A stretch of DNA of 64,000 nucleotides from Rusavskia elegans (GCA_011316305.1 SAUG01000044.1:434001-498000); one strand, 5' to 3'; counted from the first letter of the stretch, positions 48,058-59,923 are shown. Notes: generated by a model not told the origin, from the letters alone. A program made the numbers and translations.

Positions 48058-50716
48058 TCTTCTATATTTTTATCCTGACTATTAAAATTAATACTTTTAA
48101 CTAAACTCTTATTATTTCTAAACTTAGTATTATCCCGTATAGAAAAGTACGTCTCTACTATCTAATCCTTTTTATTAATTTTAACGATATTATTACTATT
48201 TTTATCCTTCTTTCTATAGAAAGATTTAATATATTTATTAGCTGTATTTCCGCTATAACTAAATTCTTTAGTAAATACCGTCTATTCTTCTAGAGGATCT
48301 AGAATTTTAGCGGACTAAAATTTTTAGAGGCCGGTATAATAAATAACTTATTACTAGATAAAATTAATAATTAGAACTATATACTTTATTAAAATTACTC
48401 TATTCGGACTGTTAATAACTATATTAGATTAGAATAAATATTAGAAATAATTATTTCTTTACTAGATAGTTCTATTTATATTCGATATATTATCCTAATA
48501 TATTACCTTACTCTATTCCTACTTTACCTATTTAATAGTTATCGTCTTTTCTATAGCTTCTATAAGAGCTTTAGTATATAGATCGTTTTTATAGTATAAT
48601 ATTATATATAGATCAGTACTTAGTATTATATATATTACCTTATTATATTACTATAGATCCTTTTCTCGACTCTATAGTCTATTTTCTAATCTCTAGCGTT
48701 CTATTCTAATAAAGCCCTCGTCCCTATATCTACGCTTTTCTAAAAATCTATTCCTTTAAATTTTTTAAAGTATATATATCGTAATATAGTCCGTATTCTA
48801 TTTTTTATAGAATTTATATTCGATATTAGATTACTTTTTACTACGTTTACGGTTTATAACTAATTTAGATTTTATAGATAGTAATTTCAATTTAGATATA
48901 GTAGATAGTATACTAAATAATATAGTAGGGTAATATAATTAGTAGCTATAAAATTATCTAAAAACTCTATATATTATAGTAGTAGAATACGCTAGAAACT
49001 TATAGAAATATATAGGTTTATTTAGAACTCTAACCTTCTAGCCGTAGTATAGCCGATAATTACCTTTATCTTATTTCTAATCTTCTACTCTTTAATAATT
49101 AACTACTATAATAAGATATTAATATACTATATACCGTACCGTATTATATTTTATCTTATTATTAGTCTTTTATTCTTTTTATTCGTTATAGCGTAATATA
49201 TAGTACGTTCGAATCTAAATAGAAATAATATATTAAAATAATATAATTAATCGTATATTAATACTAAAACTATTTTAGGTAAGAAATTAATTCCGACCTA
49301 TAAAGGTATAGCGAAGACTCGAGGAAGTAGAATCGGAAAAGGTAAAAGAAAAGGTAAAAGAAAAGGTAAAAGGAAATCTTATAGTACTATAGTACTAGTA
49401 ATATTCTAGAATAATATATTCTAAATAGTCTAGCTAATAATCTATTAAAAAAAATATAAATAGAAGTCTAAAACTATCGCTTTTCGAGAAATCCGTAGAT
49501 ACTAGAAGGGTTTCGAACCTTTTATTTCTAAAGTACCTTTTACTAGACTATATTATAAAATCCTTACCGACGTCGCTACTATATATATAAATAGGAAGAT
49601 CGATAGAATATAAAGTATAGTATTAGTAGTTCTATAGGATATAATAGAAGTATATATAGTTATTTTCCTAATAAATAAATATATTACCTTACTATATTAC
49701 TATATATATCCGACTATACTTATTTTTTAAAGATTATTAACTAGCTATAATCTATACTAAACGTATTACTATTTAGTAAAAGGACGCTAAATTTATTAAA
49801 GGGTTAATATAAAATCTAGAAGTATAGCCGAGGATATAATAATAGCTAGTTAATAATAAATTCTAAAGAATTAAAAGCTCTAGTAGAAAAATATACGTCT
49901 ATAGAATTATTTGGAAAAGGATAATACTATTTATATAGTACCGGTATATAAGCTAATATTTATAGGTAACTATTATATAAACTAGTATTAAATAGAATAT
50001 ATTACCGTTTTATATTACCCGTAATTACTTTCGTATTTAACTATCGAATACGATTACGAGTCGGGTCGGATCGGATTTTTAGGTCGGATTTTTAGATTAA
50101 AATCTATAATCTAATCCGAAAGTCGGGTTAGAATCTATAACCCGATTCGACCGTTTAGTAGGTCGAACCCGGGTCGGGTTACTAAGACCGGATCGGGTAC
50201 CCGACGGTTCGACGGGAATCCGACCCGAACCGGCCAGTCTATCCGAGCTCGAAACTCGATTCGGATTAAACCGTAGAATTTTCTAACCCGATTCGGTTCG
50301 GGTCGGATTAGTTAATCCAAGTTCGAAATCCGATCCGACGGCCAGTCAAAATCGTATAAAAATAAAATACACAATACGTTGCTATATATAACGTTGAAAT
50401 ATTATTAATATATATAATTTCGATATAAATTTTGATAGAAATGATCCAAAGTCGAAAGTATATATAAATAATATATAAAATTGCTATTTAATAGCTTTAG
50501 ATATTTAGTAAAAATATTTAAAATAAAACTCTACGGGATATTTCGTATTTCTTCTATATAGTCAAGGTTTTGTCTAATTAGATTTAATAGTAGGTTTTAA
50601 AGACTAATATTATCTTCTGTATTTTAGTTATCTATAAACTTCTACTATTATTAATTCATTTTATGATCTGCTATATTGCTGCTCACATCCAACGTACTGA
50701 CCTTAAATTTCTTTAT

Positions 50717-50814
50717 TTAGTTAATTTGGTTTTGGTTTTGGTGCCCGGTGAACCAGTGGTTCGGTGAGCAAATCAAGCGTTGGTACACCAGCATTGAATA
50801 CACGGTAGCAGAAC
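50717..50814 (+). repeat. R1 repeat, head only, not RIP-mutated (copy F)
   Basis: TTAGTTAATTTGGTTTTGGT through CACGGTAGCAGAAC matches the first roughly 98 bp of copies A and B but with no C->T changes. The similarity stops at 50814. It shows the pre-RIP sequence of the R1 head. The 12-mer CATCCAACGTAC occurs on both sides at 50686-50697 and 50966-50977. Confidence 0.7.
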
Positions 50815-51393
50815 ATCTGAGCTTTGCATTTGCTTTAGACAGCGAGCTTGTGGAAAGCAAGGTTTACGGAAGGAGACCCCTTTCATTGGCACCTACGCGT
50901 CGCACCGCTGTTCATGCACAGCAAATCCTACGCGTCAACTTTGAGCCCCAGCCCCTTTTACCTCGCATCCAACGTACAGTAAACCTCCCGAAATCTGACC
51001 AGCAACCCACAGAAGGTAGCAAAGTTCGCTGAAAGTGGGAACCGCCTGCAGCACGAGAGTACTTTGCTGACGTTCAGCGTTCTCGAGATATAGTTAAGGC
51101 GACGTCTCAAGGTTTTGCAACCAGTAATATAGACAAATTTCGAAGGCATTTTGGGGCATGCAATTGAGTGGAGCGATTGTGGCAAGTACGCAGTGAAGTA
51201 TGCCATAATAACACTGGTGGTTAGCTATTCAAGGAGGACTACGAAGTTTTACGGAATGAGCTTGACCATTGGGCTATAAAATTACCTAGTTGCTGCTGCG
51301 GAACCCCTGTGCCCGTCTCAGTGCAGGCATTGCAGGACCAACATCTCAGGCTCAAATATATGACCGAGGACATCTACACGAGCTTTTAATAAC

Positions 51394-53712
51394 CTATCCC
51401 GTCGTCTGGGAGCGTGCTCGTTTTTGCCCTGCTCGTTTGTACTTCTGCCCTGCTCGTTTCCGCTCGTTTCCGCCCTGCTGGATTTTCTTCTGCTTGTTTC
51501 CACCCCCCGAATCCGCGGCTACGTCAGGGCTGAACGAGCTCGCTACCAGACTACGGAACTCCTTGGGCTCTTCGTCGTATGAGATCCAACGGTTGCGCTG
51601 GCAAGACTCAGCGAACCGTACCGACAGATTAATGGAAATGGTGATGCAAATGAAGTAAAGGGGATTACAAAGGGCTCAGGAGGTAGCGTAGTTGAAAGGG
51701 TGGAAAGGGATACAAGACTTCGATCTAGCAGTCTTGTAAGTTGTACTCACCGAAGCGATGCTCATTCCAAACCACAGTATCCGCTCGATGCGAATCTCAG
51801 CCATCGATGGCTTTTCCAGGGACCGCTCTTCGATATCGATTTGATCGAACCATTTCGGTGGGTAATCCGACAATGAATACAATTGTCCACGCATAGCATA
51901 GTCTTCGGGAAGTGACTCTGTCATCGGAAGAGTTTTAGCCCAAATCTTCGGAGTCATGGTGTTGGATCTTTTTGCCCAAGCGTTCAAAAATGAGCAGACA
52001 TCTTTCCAGGGGATATTTTGATCGACGTATGCTGTAACCTTTTCGAGACTTGTAAGACTCCAGATGAAATAGAGCATAACGTGTACAAGGGGAAAGACGT
52101 GTTCTTCGTCCGGCCGTTGTAGAACGGTTGCAAAGACTGCAAAATTGATTTTCGAGGCGTATTCAAGGAGTTTCGTGGAAGAGGCTGTCTCTTCCTGGGT
52201 CGGGTCGTAAGCGATCTCTTTTTCCAGAGATTCAAGCCTCGATTCCTGCTTGTCTTCATCGATGTCAAAAGCTTCGTCAGTTTCCCGATCCACTGCCTTT
52301 TGATCTTGCTCTTTAAGCCTCTGAATCCAGGCTTCTATAAAGGAGACCCGGAAGATAGATTTGGTAGTATGTCTAGCTGTTAATGCTCCATATTCGAAAA
52401 TTGCAGCGATATTAGATAGGGCAATCGATACGCCCTGCTTAAGAAACCCAGTAGTGATTTGGTCGATGTAGGCGCCCAGTGTATTTTGGATGTTTTGAAC
52501 GAATTCCAGGTCTTTACAGGTTGGTCTTCCGTGGAGGAAAAGATTAGCGTGGACTTTGATGAGTGCGACCTCAAAAGATCTTTGCCCCATGCCGGCCACA
52601 GTTCCTGCCTCGTCGCCTTGACTAGTCGAGGATTGTCCGTTATCGTTGTCGTCTTCGTCGTAACTGGCATGATCTTCACACTCTTCTGCTTTCACTATGT
52701 CTGTTCGCTCCGAAACGATTCGCTGAAATAATGTCTCGATGCTGCTACAAGTCGCGTTGAAGGGTTCGACGCAAACTAGCGACCTCGAGTAGAACTCTAG
52801 TTGTTGTAAGCTATTGGGCTCAGCCAACATACCCAGATGATAGTAGAGGCGGCCAAGTTCGGGACGCTTGTCAGCTGCTTTGCTATACCAGAATCTTGCA
52901 ACACTGCCCCAGGTCTCCCGATTTGCAACAATCTCCTCCTTTGGACCGATCTTGCGATCTGGGACATGTTCCTCCACTGCAATCCGGTAGCGAGCCAGGA
53001 GACCTAAATGTTCTAGCCATTTTCCCTCAAAGGCTGGGACCGTTTCGTATAGCAGTGCTAGCATCGAGTGAGCGATGTAAATAAAGGCTAGCATGTGATC
53101 CGATGACGCTGGCAGTCGATACCTCAAAACCTCTAAGAAAGCATGAATCCCATGTCGCCACACCCTCGCCGGCATCGAGTACTTGCCAGCGAGTCTCCTC
53201 AACGTAGGGCTAGCGCTCGGGTGCTGCGACGCCAGAAAGAAATCATGGTGCTCATGTATCAAGGTCTTGTGGAGCGCAATGAGTGCCTGCCAATGCTTAT
53301 TACTTAGAGGGGAATGTGGTTTCCCTTCTAAGGCTGCCGGAGACTGTTTTTCATCGACCTCTTTGCATTTTTGCTCGACGAGAACCAATCCAACATATAT
53401 TCCTTTGACTTCGACAACCAGTTGAGCGTGGGAGATAGGCCTGGTCTCGGGTTGTCGAATCATCTGTGGCTGGAGGCGAACGTTCGGGTCTTCATCATTC
53501 CCTGGCAATGAACCAGGTCTGGCTGCCGGAGGAGAACTTGACGGTGAGACAGGTCTGGCTGTCGGAAAAGATCCTGCCAATGAGACAGGTCTGTCTGTCG
53601 GAGGATCTAGCCCAGGCTCGGTGGTGTGGAGTTTGGTCGCATGGTCCCAGTGTTCTTCCCGCCCACCCTGGCGAGGGTTTTGAGTTTCTAGGTTTGGGTG
53701 ATAGCTGTCCAT
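51394..53712 (-). CDS. EST1/SMG5-7-like protein with Est1 DNA/RNA-binding domain
   Basis: Exon 1 is 51751-53712 (654 codons), intron 51598-51750 (GTGAGT..TTGCCAG, 153 nt, phase 0), exon 2 51394-51597. The product is about 721 aa. The join ILWFGMSIAS + RNRWISYDEE restores the usual end of this family, which fails if the frame is read through the donor. Residues 1-90 are disordered, with three similar Pro/Ser/Arg repeats (RPVSLAGSFPTARPVSP). At about 120-330 lie the helical Est1-type repeats (HWQALIALHKTLIHEHHDFF, then GSVARFWYSKAADKRPELGR, LYYHLGMLAEPNSLQQLEFY, SRSLVCVEPF). An acidic linker follows, then a C-terminal helical part and a basic tail with KRAGQK repeats. Family members bind telomerase or telomere components, or act in nonsense-mediated decay; which role applies is not visible. 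The nearest neighbour is noncoding. Confidence 0.85.
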
Positions 53713-54743
53713 GCGGGCGAGCGGCTGATAAGATATCCAGTTGACAAGGTTCCGTCGTGGAGGACGATAGGATTATTGACGGACTCGGCAAAGGCCTGAT
53801 ATCGGCGTTTAAGGAACGGGAGGATCGATAGTATCTCCTACGATGTCATATTCGTTGATCAGCAACCCTTCGCTTTGGAGACCGAGCATAGGGTTTCGGT
53901 ACTAGCACCTACCACAATAACACTTCACGTCGTAACCGCAGAATGAGGAGAGTGCTTCGATAGTACTTCGTTGAGATCAGGATGCGTAATAGACACAACG
54001 GAAGTGGACTTGCGACAAAAGATTTTCCCGTGGAGAGACCAGAGATTGATAATTCGCATGGCGCCGCTCGGTTGGGGGCGTTTTAGGCTCCAGGGTAGCT
54101 TACTAAAGTCAGAACAGCCACGTAGATTGAGTGCCTATCTGTTTTAAGGCAATCTCTATAGAAAGCGTCTGATTGGTATATAGATTGGATGGCTTTGAAC
54201 CGGTGTGGACCACCAAGAGGAAAGAAAGGCAACTAGTGAGATCCGGTTAAGGTATGGACAGGAGTGTCTGCGGCCAATCAGATACGAAAAAATGCGGTTT
54301 TGGAACAAGGACCAACAGTGAGTCAGCCGTATCCAGTACCTCATCCGTAACCCATCCTCGTTTCCTACCATCCTTACCGTCGCCATCTGTCTCCCGACAG
54401 CGCTAGTAGCCCTCCTTCCATATGGGTCCAGAAACTGGCTTATCTATTGCCTTTAAGGGCTCTCAGCGATAACGCCGCTAAGAACATCAAAATGATTCTA
54501 AGCAGGGAACGACAAACGCGTGCAGTTAACATGCACCAGCAACACGTCTTCGCAGCAGCTAGATAGTTGAACAAATCATGGGGCAAGAAAACGCTTTAGA
54601 ACGAGCCTATCCTTGGTGGAATCAGGCAAAGATTGAATGCGCTACAGCCTTGAGAAGTTTCAGCTCCCGTGCCAGTTGTTAGCTTTTGCGCGCCGTCCAA
54701 TCACAACACCATACCTTCGAACAAGTTGTATCGTTAAGCTTCT
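53713..54743. other. Intergenic, upstream of the EST1-like gene
   Basis: No convincing frame. It presumably holds the promoter and 5' UTR of the minus-strand EST1-like gene and the upstream region of the plus-strand frames after 54744. Confidence 0.4.
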
Positions 54744-55782
54744 ATGGGATCGAGTACAACAGGCTCTACCTCATGGGAGCCCGATGAAAGCACTCGATCT
54801 TGGTGTATAACGAAACCCATCACGTGGGGACTCAACGAGAGAAAAGGACGACCGGTGCCGAAACTCTCCTTCCAAGGGTGTCGTCGTTTGTGGCGCCGAC
54901 CGAGAGGCGCACTGGTCCAGTCCAAGTTAACCCGCGCCTGAAGAACGCGTCGTTGCGGCGCACGTGAAAGAGGGACCCTAGTAGCCTGAAGATGAGATAC
55001 GACGATGGCAGGGATTTCTTGGTATTCAGCAACAAATCCTTGTGCACCGGCCGGACAAAGTCATATAATTGGACCATAACCCAGAGGCTCCACGCCTGCA
55101 TGAAAAGGGGGAAGGACTGGAAAGAGTATCACATCGACTTTCCGATGTGGCATCGATCCATCTTGGAAGCGGCGAACGGTAAAACGTGTCGAGCAACAGG
55201 ATCCGGGACTGGGAAACAAGTACAGAAAGAGGTCGTAAGTCACATGGAGAACGTCAGATCTCCCATTTCCATGATGAATCCCACGTAGGCGAACGCCAGC
55301 TGTTCTTCTCGAAGAACTGATCGAAGGAGCAGAGGCTTCGGAAGGCATCAGATGACAGTGTATTGTGTATTTGGAGAAGCTACCTCAACAGGCGAGCTAC
55401 CGAATCTTTCCATTTGGTACGCCAAGGTCTCGTCAAGATAGAGGCGCCCGCTCGGTACCCAAGGATGGATGTAGTGGACCGATACTTGCTGAGGCCACTG
55501 GCTGCCTCTAACGTCCAGCATGCCTGGGAGGAGGTCGAGGACGTCTCTAAGGCCGCTCGATTCATGTGCAATCTGCTGAATACTCTGTCTTCCGGCGACC
55601 CTTTTGGTCCTTTGGTGGTGCGAATGGTCAAATATCTTGGCAGGTCAGCTTTGGACAGTAATGATAGCAGGAATGTATACATGCCTCTTTGGCCAACGAG
55701 GGTCTGCCTTCAAGTCCTCTTGCGTTCGTTTCTTCGGCGGTATCCCTCTCCTGATGTCTCGAGGGCACTGTCCTCTCGATAG
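54744..55782 (+). CDS. Possible multi-exon hypothetical gene, structure unresolved
   Basis: Protein-like plus-strand pieces occur at 54744-54941 (starts ATG, ESTRSWCITKPITWGLNERK), 54992-55288 (MRYDDGRDFLVFSNKSLCTG, then WKEYHIDFPMWHRSILEAAN) and 55363-55782 (VRQGLVKIEAPARYPRMDVV, then HAWEEVEDVSKAARFMCNLL). They are in order and separated by 50-75 nt, as exons would be, but I could not find GT..AG pairs that join them in phase. The third overlaps the 3' end of the minus-strand gene at 55710. No domain recognised. Confidence 0.3.
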
Positions 55783-56722
55783 GACCCTGCATTTAACTGT
55801 CTCTTGACATTTGGATCTTTCAAAAGCCAGTGTAAGTCATCCGACTCTTGCATATTCGGAAACACTTCTGACAAACATGCCCTGAGTTCTTCGTGAGGGA
55901 TCTTTATACTGGCTGCAGCGCTTTGTGCACCAGTTACATCTTCTTCCAAAACATCTGCTGGGAAGAAATCGCGCAATGTTAAGATCAAGGACCCCTTGGG
56001 CTTCTCCTCCGGTATGACATCTCCGACGCTGTCAACCACCTCGTATCGCGTTATGCCAGCCGACAACCCTGTCTTTTCCCCGCGGCGGTACATCGAGTAT
56101 GGAACAGTGATGTCGCCCTGGTCGATGCGGTATATGTCAATGGTCATGACGCATAGGGTTCCTCGCCTAGTGTAGGACAGGGCTAGCTCCGACAGGGCGT
56201 TGCTCTTCTCCGTCATCCCGACCTCGAGGATAAAATCCTGGAAATAGTGGCCGGCTTCATCCTTGTCACCGAACTGGAAACTATCGCCAACCAGAACCGA
56301 AGCCCTTGCTTGAGGTTGAAGTCCGGTCCTCAATTCGAGACAGGAGGCCAGCTCGCAGCCGTAAATCGCGAACCCTAACCCTTGAGCTGGGCAATGATAT
56401 AGATGACTTTGCGATATGCGTTACCCGTGAGATAAAGAGACTGCCAGTGCCAGCTGATGTCACCCCTATGGTCAAGCGGTTCTGGGCCCGGGCTATCGAC
56501 GACTTTTTCGGCTTGCAGCAAGGATCTGGAAACTTTTAGAACAGCTTTTTTCTCTTCCTCAATGGTTCTCACATCTGGGGGCGTAACCCGGTTCAAACGC
56601 AACGAGCGGCCAGTAGCCATACACGCAGGATCCAAGAAAAGGAGACGATGCTCCAACGAGGATGGCTGCGGACAAGACTGGTAAGGAGGCTCGGGGAGTT
56701 GCACCGTGCGTTTTGGCATCAT
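55710..56722 (-). CDS. Two-exon hypothetical protein, about 320 aa
   Basis: Exon 1 is 56425-56722 (MMPKRTVQLPEPPYQSCPQP ... DISWHWQSLYLT). The intron 56375-56424 is 50 nt, GTAACG..GGTTAG, phase 1. Exon 2 is 55710-56374, and the join gives LTGFAIYGCELASCLELRTG. The C-terminal part contains ASVLVGDSFQFGDKDEAGHY, FQDFILEVGMTEKS, SYTRRGTLCVMTIDIYRI and LILTLRDFFPADVL. It looks like a single globular domain of about 200 residues, with no signal peptide or membrane helix. I do not recognise the family, though the SFQFGDKDxxGHxFQDFxLEVG block looks like a conserved core. The frame is open further upstream to 56794 (MLYPNRASQ), so the start could be earlier. It converges with the plus-strand frames at 54744-55782. 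Confidence 0.6.
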
Positions 56723-56794
56723 TGTGGCTCTCACGCGTGATCTCAAGAGCTTAGACTTCCGGAGCCTCTGTGATGCTCGATTAGGATACAGCAA

Positions 56795-57459
56795 AAGGAA
56801 TCAGCACGCGAAAAGGGGCAAACCTCAAGTCATGAATAGACAGTGTAGATTTCAAGACAATGGGCCGTCTAAATCGCCAAATCGTGAAATCAGAAAGATA
56901 CTAAAGGAGGCTTGAAGAAACCAGGCCCCGAAAAATGTTGCACGTAAACAAGATCAGGAGCGCGTAACACGTAAATACGCCGTAGAAATGGCGACTAGGG
57001 GCTTGGGTCACACCAATCTTGTCGTGTTCGCCGCGCTGTTGATGACTGAAGATAGACTGTGCTCGGATTTGTACAAGAGGGCGCAGATATCTCGGGTTCC
57101 CTTCGATCGGGAGGGTACGTCCGCAGCTAACGAAGCATCGATTGACTGCATACAGTATGCTCGACTGTTGAAATCATGTGTGTGGAAGGAACATCAAGCT
57201 TGATTCACTAAGGTGGCCTTATCGGCACTAGCGCCCTTGGCGCCTTGGCACAGCTGTTCTACGTAACTATACTTCCAACATCGACGCCACTCAGATATAC
57301 GGGCTCATGTCATGATCATACATGTATTGAAAGCATCATATGCCGTATTTCGATCCCGGTATTCCTTGGTCCTTTGTCCGACGACGATACTCTGACTTCT
57401 ATATAACCGTATCCTATATGTCGCCGAAATACGCGCGTGATAAGGCTTATAATAAAAAC
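56795..57459. other. Intergenic or 3' part of the 58.2-57.4-kb gene
   Basis: A 71-codon plus-strand frame (56988-57203) has no support. The sequence 57305-57478 could be the last exon or 3' UTR of the minus-strand gene; a donor-type GTGAGT lies at about 57497 just before it. Confidence 0.3.
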
Positions 57460-58200
57460 AAACCAATATAAAGAACGGTGACTGTTCGAACTCACTGGCG
57501 CTCGCCAGCTGGTCCACCTTGTTTAAAGCCTCTTGAGGGTCTTGACAGTCAGCCAGATACTGCCAGAGTTCTGCCACCGAGTGTTTCGTCTTATCTACTG
57601 CTGTTGCGAGCTTATCCGCAAGATCTTGAAGATGTTCCTTTACTTGATCTTTTGCGGAGTCCACGTATCTAGCAAACACTACGATAGCATTTTAGGGTTT
57701 TACCTGGTATCCTTTACGGTAGCCGACCTAGATTCTTCTACCCGAAGAAATCCCTACGGAGTATACCCCAAGATATAAAGGCCCGGTCAGTCGTCGTCAG
57801 CCTAGTATCGTCTTTGCACAGAGCAAACATGATCAGGGGTTTCCAACCTTAGACACTCAAGCGGATACCCAAGCAACGGATCTTAAAGCTGACATCTTTC
57901 GCGAAAAGGGCGGACTTATTACGACAAATCCGCAGCGATATTCTGGACGACCCGAGAGCCTTGAGTTGTTTCAAGATCGGGCTATGCGTCGCCTCACAGT
58001 ATGCGACTCTATCGACTGTTTCTTCGGCGGTCCGCAAAGCATGTTGGGGATCATGGGCAACTAATCACTGGAATTTTTAGACACACAACTGGAGTATCAG
58101 CCAGCTTGAGAAAACCACTCTGGGTATCTAAAGGAGTTTCAAGTAGACCAGCGCGCTTCACAGAAGGCGCTCCCGTGCCATTTCCCCTCCTGACCACCAT
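57460..58200 (-). CDS. Multi-exon hypothetical protein with two similar helical units
   Basis: Pieces in order on the minus strand: ATG 58200 (MVVRRGNGTGAPSVKRAGLL, to KLADTP near 58090); VAHDPQHALRTAEETVDRVA (58060-57850); VEESRSATVKDT (to about 57706); then, after an intron of about 35 nt (GTAAAA..TTTGCTAG), RYVDSAKDQVKEHLQDLADK, LATAVDKTKHSVAELWQYLA, DCQDPQEALNKVDQLASA (57671-57480), followed by a GTGAGT donor. The blocks DPQHAL...VDRVA and DPQEALNKVDQLA look like repeats of one unit. The last unit is strongly amphipathic and may form a coiled coil. Exon boundaries other than the one at about 57670-57706 are not certain. No family recognised. Confidence 0.4.
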
Positions 58201-58309
58201 TTTCCCCTTCAGCGTCCACAGCAGCCTGATACCTATAGAATAGCGTCGAGTAGTACAGATTCGAATAATCCATTATCGACTCAGCGTGTGGTATATCTCT
58301 AAGAAAGTG

Positions 58310-58780
58310 TTAGCCTATATCTTTTGGTGGCTGTTGTCGCTCTCGAATCACTAACTTTTGGGAATGGTCACGAATTATTAGCTTTCCGTTACACTGCACA
58401 GTACTGTAATGGTCTTTGTCTCTCCTTAATGAGGCTTGAGAGTCTTGGTCTTCGTATAACTCTCTATCTCTCGCGGTAAGAGACCGAGGCGCGTGAGTGC
58501 TGTGATTTCGATTGCCAGTACAACTCCGTATAAGAGCCGATAGGTTTGAAGTGGTGCGGGGGCGAACTTCACCTCCATCAGACTCATCACTACTATACAA
58601 TGCGCTGTCGTCTTCCATGCAGGTCCCGTTCTTTTCCGGATCTTTCGCCCTGTGGCTGTCTTTGTTCTGTGGATCGGTTTGCCCCGAATCCTCAGGCTGT
58701 CCTTCGGCTGGGCAAAGTACGCTCTCGGGGTTTGCCGGCTTTTGGGATGGTAAGCGAGACGATGCAAGGCTTTGAGACAT
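58310..58780 (-). CDS. Small hydrophilic hypothetical protein, 156 aa
   Basis: The frame from ATG 58780 (MSQSLASSRLPSQKPANPES) to the stop at 58310 is uninterrupted. An in-frame extension to 58885 exists, but starts at a non-ATG codon. Residues 1-95 are rich in Ser, Asp, Glu and Lys (EDDSALYSSDESDGGEVRPR), typical of disorder with possible kinase sites. The C-terminal 40 residues are more ordered (YSTVQCNGKLIIRDHSQKLV). There is no signal peptide and no known domain. Confidence 0.5.
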   Translation of the reverse strand: MSQSLASSRLPSQKPANPESVLCPAEGQPEDSGQTDPQNKDSHRAKDPEKNGTCMEDDSALYSSDESDGGEVRPRTTSNLSALIRSCTGNRNHSTHAPRSLTARDRELYEDQDSQASLRRDKDHYSTVQCNGKLIIRDHSQKLVIRERQQPPKDIG

Positions 58781-59076
58781 CTTGTAGGTGTTAAAAGGGG
58801 AAATCGTAAAGCAAAAGGAGAGCTTACCGGGAGAAGGAGGTAAAGTGTTGTACCTGAGGGTAAAAAGACCCGATAATACTCGCAAGATTTGCAGGAGGAA
58901 AATAAAATATCGATGCGTAGTACGTGTGCACTACATGACTGGGGGATGGGTTGGTTCGGTGCCATGTTGCGGACACGTCGAGCCGCCGCAGATAAACGAT
59001 GCGAGCGCAGCTGAAGTTGGGCAATGTCGCAGAACCGCTCACCAACAGTTTGTCCAGACAGTCTAATTGGGCCCAA

Positions 59077-59398
59077 GATGGGGGCTAACCGAACGTAATT
59101 ATCGATCCGATGAGAATCGCATATACTGTTGTGCGTTGCGAGCCAACGCAGGGGTTGTGCCGTGTTGATCCCAACGGTACGTTAAGAGGGTGTCTAATTG
59201 GATAAATCAGATGTTCTCCGCCAGCATCTGACAGGTTTTCCCGGAGACAGAAGTAGCAGACGACGAAGTCTTTGTCTTTGTCAAGAATACATATGGCTCC
59301 TCCAAACCAGGTGCTGGTAATCCCGGCATGCGGAGAATTTGTCTTGTTCCCGGTGATACTTTAGAATAGAGGAAGCGAGAGACCTGGAACGCGCTGAA
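59077..59398. other. Intergenic
   Basis: No frame or repeat recognised. Confidence 0.4.
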
Positions 59399-59698
59399 TT
59401 ATGTGGAAGAGGCGATGTCCGCTATGAACTCTTCGCACAGACGCTGAGGCCCGTCATTGGCAAATGTCATGATGTTGTAAATAGATCCAGGCAAGTGCCA
59501 GTGAAGGATTATTACTAAGGCTCGATTTTGTGCTTCTATGTCCGAGGACGGGTTTGCTGGCGAGCCATGTGTACCTCGGGAGCAGCCAGGTGAACAGCCG
59601 TCCTGGAGTACTTCTTCCAGTCCGCATACCGTCCCCAACCTCACCACCGCCCCTAAAAAGTCCTGGACATGCCTACATTGAAGAGTTGCAGCCCCCAC
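59399..59698 (-). CDS. Small hypothetical protein, 99 aa
   Basis: The frame runs from ATG 59698 (MGAATLQCRHVQDFLGAVVR) to TAA 59399. The last third is protein-like (ALVIILHWHLPGSIYNIMTF, then FANDGPQRLCEEFIADIASS). No domain is recognised. It could be the terminal exon of a gene whose upstream part lies between 59700 and 59900, where I found no matching exon. Confidence 0.35.
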   Translation of the reverse strand: MGAATLQCRHVQDFLGAVVRLGTVCGLEEVLQDGCSPGCSRGTHGSPANPSSDIEAQNRALVIILHWHLPGSIYNIMTFANDGPQRLCEEFIADIASST

Positions 59699-59923
59699 AG
59701 GCCCACCTTCTCTACATATTTAAGTACTGCACAGTCCGCCAGCAGCACTAAGACAGCGAGGCACGCAGTCCACTCGGTCACGGTCTTGACAGGACGCCGA
59801 ATCCATTGATCAGAACAAAATTTCTAGAGCGTAACTGATAAGCAAGACACCTGCCTGCAGGTAACTTGAAAGCCAAAGTATCACATGCTACTTCATGTTT
59901 GAACCGATTCAACCATTTCATCC

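Larger units (their letters stand above)
44868..50347 (+). mobile_element. hAT superfamily DNA transposon, most complete copy
   Basis: The inverted ends are AACTGGCCGTCGG at 44868-44880 and CCGACGGCCAGTC at 50335-50347. The similarity extends about 50 bp inward and continues into subterminal GGGTCGGG/CCCGACCC repeats (to about 45040 and from about 50050). A transposase gene lies in the left half. The right half is non-coding and shared with the copies at 1-3190 and 20935-23023. Flanking 8-mers TCGTATTA (44854 onward) and TCGTATAA (50352 onward) are similar, but they lie a few bases out from the inverted ends, so a target duplication is only suggested. RIP damage is heavy but less than in the LTR elements. 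Confidence 0.75.

Noticed and set aside
50748..51032. 94-codon plus-strand frame
   Set aside because: It begins with GTG inside the R1 head and has no domain; the R1 identity explains its first 22 codons.
58426..59076. 216-codon minus frame
   Set aside because: Overlaps the 58310-58780 gene in another frame, Arg/Pro/Ser-rich with scattered Cys, and not protein-like downstream of 58780.
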